In this document: positions 47,532 to 57,000 of the stretch, in pieces
How the letters are laid out: every line of letters starts with the position of its first letter
How positions within the stretch are numbered: the first letter of the stretch is position 1
Source of the DNA: Mactra quadrangularis
Lineage: Eukaryota > Mollusca > Bivalvia > Venerida > Mactridae
NCBI GenBank assembly: GCA_025267735.1
Contig: CM046300.1
Span: 35,163,322-35,227,321, forward strand
DNA: 64,000 nt
Direction: 5' to 3'
Notes under the pieces: generated by a model
Told to the model about the DNA's origin: nothing
Database searches by the model: none
What the model saw: only the letters and a program-made list of their open reading frames with translations
Position numbers and translations under genes: made by a program

Positions 47532-47690
47532 CCTACAACGTCTAATTTCCGAAATATATCTTCGTAGATGGTCGCCGAGGTTGTTCCGAATGAGACTGTT
47601 GCTGAGTCATAAACTGATGGAAAACAGAATTTTTAAAATATTTCTAACTACATGTCTACAACTGTCTAAGATTGGTTGTTTTAATATGAC

Positions 47691-47808
47691 CACGTGACAC
47701 GTTTTACTGTACTAGTTTTGCTTGGTTTTAAAGAGGCGGAGTTTTTTCCCTGAGGAAGGAGTGGTCTTAATGAGAAGGAGGAGTTTAAATAATAGGATGC
47801 ATATATAA
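47691..47808 (+). promoter_or_regulatory. Candidate promoter: E-box and TATA box
   Basis: CACGTG at 47691-47696 and TATATAAG at 47802-47809 lie 190 and about 80 bases before the ATG of the host gene. Transcription would start near 47830. A 'ttttgcttacag' at about 47850-47861 could alternatively be a 3' splice site of a 5'-UTR exon, so the TATA assignment is not certain. Confidence 0.45.
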
Positions 47809-47885
47809 GAATATGTACTAGCAAAGTGTGACACTAAACTATCATTTAATTTTGCTTACAGCGTTGTTAGCTTGCTTGACTAATT

Positions 47886-48078
47886 ATGCATTTTTACTTT
47901 GTGCTCGTATTGGCTATTTTGATGGACACAACATCTGGTTGTGGTTCTGACTGTGTGCTTAGTGAATGGTCCCAGTGGACCGTCTTTGGGTTCGGTGACG
48001 AAGTAAGAACAAGGACGATTTTAACAGCAGCGACTGGCTGTGGAACATGCGGCCAAACGAGTGAGATAAGGGCCGGCG
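47886..48078 (+). CDS. Exon 1: signal peptide and TSP1-like segment
   Basis: Encodes residues 1-64 plus one base. Contains Cys19, Cys23, Cys52 and Cys55 and WSQW. Ends GGCG before the donor GTAATT. Reading through the donor soon meets a stop after low-complexity residues. Confidence 0.85.
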
Positions 48079-51000
48079 GTAATTTTCTTTCTTTCTTTTG
48101 TTGGATTTGTTTGTTTGTTATGTTGGGTTTTACGCGAAGTTTTAGACCAATCAGAACGTATGTTACAAAACTGTTTATTATACCGGAAGTAAGCAGTGTC
48201 TCTCAATCGCTAAAAAGTTAATTACTAAAATGACGCTTAATTCTATGATAACTGTATAAGATATGAAGTTGAACCTCACCGGTTTTGTAAAAATATGTGT
48301 CTGCTTTAAGTCAGAACCGTTTTTATGTCTAGTCATATTTCGAAATAAAAAAAATCAGTTCGACCGTGGATCACTGCAAAAACGGTTCAATACCATATAC
48401 ATTGTAAACATTATAATAAGCTGTGACATGACTCAAAAGCGATAGTTAAAAGGGGCTGTTTTTTGTTTATTTTTCAACTATGTTTATATTTTTAATTATA
48501 AGTATGAATATTGTTTCGAATGTAGGGACTTTAGTGCCATTGTACCCACCATAAGTTTGGAGACAAAAGAAATATAGTACAATTCTTGAATTTTGATTTT
48601 TAATTTTGTAGAATCATTAGTTTTGATATATTTTAGTATTAGTTGTGATAAAGCAACAACAAAAATAATGAAGACAACAAGATAAGATTCAACATTCAGT
48701 GACATCCTAAACCATGCACATTGTTTTTGTAATTATTTCCCGTAACTTACATTTTTTATGCTATTTTGAAGTACAACTTTCCGAGTTATAATTATAATGA
48801 TATTATTTTTGGTTAAAAGGCATTTCAAATCAAATCGCATAAAACTCATCAATTGCGTGGACAAAATCACGCATTTGCGTCAAGCGCAACCATGTTTTTC
48901 TAGTCAATTTGAAACTATTTAACAATAATTAAGTATATTATTTCATGTTTATGAAACACCAATAGTTGTTACCATAGAATTTTATCAAGGTAATGTTCGG
49001 AAAAATGCATTAAAAATACAATTTCGACTTCGAAAAGTCTTTGAATTTAGGTGAGAGAATTTTGTACGAACCCTGTCTTATGAAGCGCATCGCGCCTCAC
49101 AGTCCCGGTCATTCGGAGCAACCTCGGCGATCATCTACGAAAATATACCTCTGAAATCAGTGGTGCTTTTCACAAAAATTCTTACGAAAAAAATCTTCGT
49201 ACGTTAAAAGCAAGAAACATTAATAATACGCTAATTTTTTGGCTTATCAATTCTAAATATTATAGAATTGTGTAGAATATTGTATACCTGTTGAATATCA
49301 TATCATAGTTATGCTTATTATCCGCCTGACTTCGAAGTGCTGATTATATGAAATTGACTTACGAAGATATTTTTCGTAAGAATTTTTGTGAAAAGCACCA
49401 CTGAATTAGTAGGAATACAACCAGTAACCTGTTCAATTACCCTATATGTTCCAAAACGATCCGTAACGATACATTCGGAACTTCTCGGCCATTCTCTGCG
49501 AATGATATTATCTAATAAACAAATATACGATCGTTAAGGCAATGAGTGATGTTTCGATATTTATGGACAAAAAACGAAACATCACTCATTGCCTCAACGA
49601 TCGTATATTTGTTTACGTCAACACAGGTATACTAATGGACAAAAGTCTTGTCCGGTCTACAAAAACCATAATATCTTTTTTGTTTGTTATTGCACACTCA
49701 TACATTTGGTATACTTAGAAAGAGAATGTTATTATGCATTGAATGAAAAACAAGAATTGTGAAATTTGAGCAAGTTCTGTCGGTACAGTAATGTGTTGAA
49801 AATTGACATTGAGGATTTGCAAGTTACAAATGATTGCGTTGAGTCAGTTTTAAATGAAACTTTTTTTCAATACCCCATTTACCCGAATGAGTTCGGTGCT
49901 CCTTTTACGAATAGATGCTACAAGTTTGCGAAGGAATCTAGCCGGACGACCAGAAAACTAATTCGGGTTAATGGGGGTCACACACACTATTGAAAAAAAA
50001 GTTTCATTTAAAACTGACTCAACGCAATCATTTGTAACTTGCAAATCCTCAATGTCAATTTTCAACACATTACTGTACCGACAGAACTTGCTCAAATTTC
50101 ACAATTCTTGTTTTTTATTCAATGCATAATAACATTCTCTTTCTAAGTATACCAAATGTATGAGTGTGCAATAACAAACAAAAAAGATATTATGGTTTTT
50201 GTAGACCGGACAAGACTTTTGTCCATTAGTATAGTTTCAAAAAAGCGAGTCCAAACATAATACTTCAATAGGTGTTGAAGTTAAGGACTATGTAATTGTT
50301 GAAATTACAGAAAGGTACCTTTAAGTACCGGCCCTCAAAAAGTTGGTTAGGGTGAATGCAGTGCTAAAAATATCATATTGTTTAATCATCCCTCTTGCCT
50401 GAAATCTTTTGGACCAGGCAATGTTATCGTAGGTACTTCACATCACCTGTGAATACAGAAATAAATACGTTATTTTCTGTGCAAGTTTCCTTTTATTCTA
50501 GCGAACAAATTCAGAATACATATGCAGATATTGAATGCACTAATATTACTCTAGATGCACTGAGGCTTACATTTTCTATATCTGTGACTGAATTTACATA
50601 TATGAACAAACAAATAAGTGGGCTCTGTAATCAAAATTTTGGCGTCCATTTTGTGTGTATTAAAAACTTATTCATTACACATCTTTGCGGAAGTCAGGGG
50701 CTAATCACAAAAACGTGTGTACATACGCAAACTGAACTTCTATATAAAGATTGTAAGATTTCGATGAAATGACTTAAGAATGGTTTATTTTTTATAAAGT
50801 TATTACTATATATGTCTGTAGATTGGATGATTTATTGTTTTAAGGTATTTATCTGACGCCACGTGGGAACTTTTTTGTGCCTTATTACTTCATTTTGACA
50901 TCCATCGGTTCCGTCTTAAATTGGTCGATGTTTTGTTAGCAGATGACCATTTATTGTGTCATACCACCTTTGTTTAAATTGGCCGTGTATTGAAAAATCA

Positions 51001-54000
51001 AGAGTATGGTGGCTCGGTATAGCCCTCGTGCATTTTCTTCGATGGCTTCCAATCTCCGTTTGTGAAATTGCTCGTTGAAGTTTGTGGAACATGTTTTTTT
51101 CTTTAAATGCTTTGCAGTTTATAATGTATTGTTGATAACAAATCATGTGACCAAAATTTGAGGGCTTCACTACTTGACGTTGACTTAAGTCAGATCGTAT
51201 TGAAGCAAAGGTTTTAAGTTTCGAGTGCGTCTTTGAAATTCTCTCATCGTAAACGTAAGGTCAACGTTAGTAAGTATTTCGGAAAGTTTGCTATCTTACG
51301 TAAGATTCTTATGAAACAGTCCCAGTTCTTTATCAGCCCTGCGTTCAGTAAGCATTTAACGTTAGTCAATCACCGTTACCGATATGAACGGCTAAGTGAA
51401 CGATCCGTTGAAGCGCGAACGTTTAAAGATAGCGGACAAAAGAATCTTTACTTCAATTTATTAGAAGAATTCGGAGAGGAGGAATTGTTTTCTTGTTTAC
51501 TTTTTTGTGTAAGTTTATTGATCTAAATCAATGGGAGTAACACCGCCATCTTCGTTGTAATGGCAGTTACTAATTTGCACAATATACTGGAACTATTTTG
51601 TTTCAGGTTGTTTCATACTCGCGTACTATATACTTAAACCGTTTTCTGTTTGTCTGAAACGTTTTCCGCTAACAGGCCATTCAATAATGACATAAGTGAA
51701 TTATACCTATTTTAAGTGTGTACCTTTCATTACTTGTGTCCATTATTGGACACCGTACTTTTTGTTTGTACTACTTCTTTTGTGTAAAGTTATATTTTGG
51801 ACATGTTGAAATTTATAAAATTTAGTATATAGAGATATTTTATTATACTGATTTCAGACAATGTATGAATTATTTTGTATTTTTAACTCTTAGTGCATCT
51901 GTACGGGGGTGTACACAATCTGATTGGAATATTTTATTTTAACTGTTTTCACTGTACTTCATGTAAACTTGCACAAAAGTTTACATGTTTAAACTCACTT
52001 TTTTCATAAAAAATAAATAATACTAAACCACTTTTTTGATATTTTTCTATTAAACTTACTTATTTATTTCATTAGGATTAAAATGAAAACTGAAATTTAT
52101 GAAAATTATTTGTAAATTTCAATTATTGCAACCACACCTATTTTAAAGTCATGAAGGACATTCGTAAATTACATAGTCCTTAACAAATCCACGATCTTTT
52201 GACAGTGGTAAATGTCTCGTTTTCAGTCCATACATTGAAGTAAAGGATTAAATGATATTCGCTGAACAACAGCTAGTCACATTTATGGTAAAAGAAGTGA
52301 ATTTTCAAAGCCTTATGTGTTTACGATAAGAACTATTTTGCATAATCTTTACCTGCTTTGTCCGTGCTTAGTCTCGCGTATGTAGAAAAACTTCTGGATT
52401 TTTGGGAGGACCTCCCACGAATCCTACCGAGATTATTCATTAATCGAGGCGTTCCGAATGACCCTAATTGAACAGTTTGTAGCTTGCATTCTAAATTTTT
52501 AAATACTTTTTTATAATTTTAGGAACCACGTTGACTAATGCTCAGATAGCAGAGGAAATTTGTACCGACTTTTTGGCTTATGATGGATGTGTCAGAGATA
52601 TTGTGGTTATACTAGACTCGTCTGGTAGTATTACAGCATCTAATTATATAACATTAAAAGAAGATATTACGGAATTATTAGATCGACTTTGTCCACAACC
52701 TACTCCGTTTGACAGTTTTCACCAACTGTCAGTCATAACTTTCTCTAATACAGCAAGTATATCATTCACCTTCAATGATCATACCACCCAGGCCGGCTAC
52801 TTTAATGCACTGACAAATATAGGATATCTCGCTAGTTTTACTAACATACACTTAGCGTTTGATCTAGTAGACCAAGCTTTCCTGTCAAGCAATGGTACGT
52901 ATAGATATATTGACATTTAAAGGTACTCATTCACTGATTTCAACTCAAATATCAACTTTTTCTGAAACAACCTAAATTGTTGGGGAAATTTTTTGATGCA
53001 GGAAATTACTGTTTTGATAATGACAATTTTAGTGCAAATTGACACAACTACAAATGATGGTGTTTGATGTAGTAAATATCTATCCCGTATGTCACGGTAT
53101 TGACACTTTTGTGACTTTAATTGTATATTTCTTGCAATATTTAGGTCAGTTTGTCTTAAAAGGATGATACTGTTTGACACAATTACAGACTCTGAATGGT
53201 ATTTTGAAATTATAGAAAATATAAACCAAATCTGTGATAAAGTACCTTTAATTATTATGATTACACGCTTCACTAACATTAAACCGTGAGTTTCCGATAA
53301 AATATATGCTGTCCGTACAAAATAACATTATAGTTCGTAAAAAACCGTTTACACAAACAATACAATGAACTAATCCACGACAGGGGATGCTAAGAATGAC
53401 AATAAAATATATTATTTCAATATGTTTTATGAATGTCTTGTTGAAGTTCTACCATTACAAGCATGATTGACCAAGGGGTGGTGATTTATCCGTTACAGAT
53501 CGTATTCTAGGTCATGCGTGTTTTTGTACTTTAAACAATGGACTTGTCCACTAAATAGGTGAATAAGCTAGTACATGAACAGCACTTTACTGATTTAAAC
53601 AGGCCATTTTTATGAGTATCATTTAATTTAAATAGTGTGTATGCACATTGTAAAATTTATACAATGATATGTTTATAAAATAAGAGTAAACTAATTAAAC
53701 TAAAAAAACATGTAAAAACAAATCACCCCTAACTATCAGTGTGTAATGAAACATGCTATGTTTATATACGCAATGTTTACGTGGACGACCTGTATATTAC
53801 AATTCGTTCACGTAAACATTGCGTATATAAACACAGCCAGTTTCATAACACACCAATATTTAGGGGTGAATTATTTTTTCACAATTTAAAGATTAGTTAG
53901 TTTACACTTATTTAACAATCATATTATTTAACAATATTTAAATGTGCATATACACTATTTAAATAAATGTTAAATATCAAATTGATATGTTGAAATCAGA

Positions 54001-57000
54001 AAATTACGGTTCATGAATCAGCTTTTTCGCCTATTTAGTGGGCAAGTCCATTGTAAAAAGTACAAATACACGCATGACCTAGAATACGACCTGTAATTTT
54101 GTTAAAACGGACTATAAACCTTTTATTTTTAAAACTGCCTACCTCTGGAAAGGATTGGTTCATTTTTAATGTATGTTTGTGTAAACATAAATCGATCCAT
54201 TCTACGGCATAGTTCGAACAAAACACTGTTTATAATAACAAAACTATGAACTAACCCACGATGAGGGATGCCCAGGATGACTTTAAAATAAACAATAGCG
54301 ATATGTTTTACTTGTGTCTTAGTTGTTGGTGTAATGGAGAGCGTTCTACCATAACAAGCATTGATTTACCAAGTGGTGGTGGTTTATCAACCATGCTAAT
54401 TTTGTTAAAATGAATTACACAAATGTTATTTTCATTACTGCCTATAGTGCGGACATATTGACCCCGACCTTACCTTTATGCAAGAATATTCATTACATTG
54501 AATACGAAGGTAGTATTAATGCTCGAAAACAATCGGATTATACCGTCAAGACTCGAATGTAATTATAACACAGGGATTATTTTTAAAGTACATTTAAAGT
54601 GTACAATGAGTCTCTATTACAAATAGGCCGGACCAGAATATTATACGATGAGGCTAGTTACTAATTCAAAAGTTGTAGGCTTTAGCCCACAACCGCCATC
54701 CCTCGCCATTTTATTATAATTTGTAATTACAAATGTAAGAAAACAAGTTTCACGTTTGAATGCACATATATACTCTATACATGTCTTGTTAAACTTATAA
54801 TGTAAGCCATAGCCGACATTACACCCTCAAAACCTTTGAATTCCAAGGACCTTATATAACATTTTAATAAATATAGGGCCATTGGCTTGACTGGCAGGTC
54901 GATGTTTTTATTGATTGCAATACTGTGCTGTATGCCTTGTTAAAATTATTATTGATATAATTTCCTAAAGTGAATTTCACTAAATCCAGTTAGAAATACT
55001 AATTTCAAAGCACATGGCAGCCATTTTCAAGGGATACAGACACATAAAAATGCAGGATTGATCATGCATGTTGATAGTTAATCTGTGCTATTATGCATGC
55101 AACAAAAACGGCCAAAAATGTACTAGAATGCACGATTTTATACCCACCGAAATTGGTTCTACAAGCCCCATGCAACCCTACTCAGAACCCGCCGATGCTA
55201 TTTACAATCAATGTAAATCGACTGCTTATTTTTAATTAGTAACGAGCCGAAGTGTAGATTAGGCGTGGTATTGACTTTCGCCGGGATATGTGTAGCTGAT
55301 AATAAGATTCAAATGTGAAAGGTAAGGTCGGGGTCAATATGTCCGCACTATACCCCTGAAATGAATTGTCTCATTTTTAATGTTTACCAAAACACGTTTT
55401 GTTTTTTTGTACGCACTATACCTCAGACACTTTCATGTAGCACGGTACTGCGTAGTCAACCAAGATGGCGGACAGAAAGCACATATTTTTTCTCGATTTC
55501 TATAACTTAATCCGTAATAATTAGGGACTTTAGTCAGTTATCTTTTCTTGATAAAATCTGAAACAATCCAATTGGTAAGTAGGTCCTTATAGTTGGAATC
55601 CTCCGATTTTATCATTGAAGTCCTATGTAAGGATAACAAAATATTTTATTTAATATTTTTCTTGTTTATAAAGATATTAACAGAAGTGATGAAATTAAGA
55701 TAGTTCTTTACCCTAACAGTACTGAACTTCATTTTCAAACAAATTAAAAGATTCACGAATAAATCATTTCAGATTAATATAGACAAATTGTCATTGAAAA
55801 GGAAGGGTAAAATAAGTGTAATCCAACTAATTGGACCTACCTTTTTGAAGAGTAAACAAGGGTAAAAAAACTGACTGAAGTCCCTTATTGTGACTTATTT
55901 CTGAGCTCGTGGTAGATATCAAGGACATTGACGTTATACGTGATGCACCGGAGTCTATGCCTGTAGCCTGTTCAATTACCCTAAACGTTCCAAAACGTTC
56001 CGTAACGATACATTTGGAACTCCTCGGCCATTCGCTGCGAATAATCTAATCTTATAAACAACTATACGATCATTTAGGCAATGAGAGATGTTTCAAAACT
56101 TATGGAATAAAAACGAAACATCATTCATTGCCTAAACGATCGTATATTTGTTTACTTCAACACTGGTAGTTTTTAAATAGCGTCTAAATATGTCCGAGAT
56201 TATTAGTAAGGCCAACACTAAATATCATTACACAAACAATACACTCATAAAAAATATCAAAATTAATATTATATAATATTTAATTGTCATCCTGAGCATC
56301 CTCTGGCGTAGATTAATTCATTGTATTGTTTATATAAACAATGTTTTGTTTTTGTATAGTGCGTACAAATTGACCCCGGCCTTACCTTTCACATTTGCAT
56401 CTCATTATCATCTACACATATTCCGGCGGCGAAAATCAATACCACGCCTACTCTAAACATGCAGACTGTGTATACTCTATTCATGTCTTGTTTTATCTTA
56501 AATACGTAACGAGCCGAAGTATAGAGTAGGCGTGGTATTGATTTTTGCCGGGATATGTGTAGATGATAATTTGATGCAAATGTGAAAGGTAAGGTCGGGG
56601 TCAACTTGTACGCACTATACTGACTTGTAAATCGAAATAGTCCGGGTTCGATTCCCGCACACGTTGTTCTTTTTGTAATGACTTACTTATAAGTTATAAC
56701 ATCTACCTTATTGACTTAGTATTAATTACAAATGCATATATCATTCTATGATATTTTTTGTGTCTTTATTATATATCTTTTTTCTCCCTTCATATTCAAA
56801 TTACATCGATCATTTTTACGCGGCATGTATTTTTTTTAATTTCGTGGAATGCTTGCGACGTCCTGTACACAAGTAAACTGACGTCAATAAAAAACGCCTC
56901 ACCTAAAAAGTACAATAACTTCAACCGTACCTACTATATCTATGTCATTTCTTGTACTCCGTAGTATTTTCACTTGTGTAAGCCATTGAAGCATGAAATT

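Larger units (their letters stand above)
45742..47592. mobile_element. Family F element, copy 3, with three nested elements
   Basis: Ends 'cattcggaactacctcggcg' and 'cgccgaggttgttccgaatg'. Inside are P1 (45887-46519), P2 (46570-46827) and a hAT-like MITE (47070-47531). Taking these out leaves about 500 bp, close to the other F copies (440-450), which supports the nesting. The right end lies about 100 bp before the E-box and 210 bp before the TATA box of the host gene. Confidence 0.8.
50281..52183. mobile_element. TTAA-flanked element L
   Basis: 13-base perfect inverted ends GGACTATGTAATT (50285-50297) and AATTACATAGTCC (52167-52179), each directly flanked by TTAA (50281-50284, 52180-52183). 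TTAA duplications are the hallmark of piggyBac and Kolobok transposons. The 1.9-kb element has frames of 125, 84 (minus) and 97 codons that I do not recognise. Possibly a decayed autonomous element or one carrying captured sequence. Confidence 0.65.
48079..52522 (+). other. Intron 1, packed with transposons
   Basis: GT-AG intron of 4.44 kb. 48079-49109 shows nothing recognisable apart from short frames. 49110-50265 holds F copy 4 with G, and H copy 2 with K nested. 50281-52183 is the TTAA-flanked L element. 52184-52522 has an F/H-type core fragment near 52434-52455 (inverted) and otherwise nothing. Confidence 0.8.

Noticed and set aside
48079..48221. Extension of exon 1 through the donor to the stop at 48219
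   Set aside because: A good GT donor lies at 48079 and a phase-matched acceptor at 52522 continues the protein into a vWA domain; the read-through peptide is low in information and covers repeat-like TTTG DNA.
49766..49993. Conserved 75-codon frame in both K copies as evidence for a real small protein
   Set aside because: The copies are nearly identical in DNA throughout, so conservation of the frame carries no information on selection. The frame begins at TTG, not ATG.
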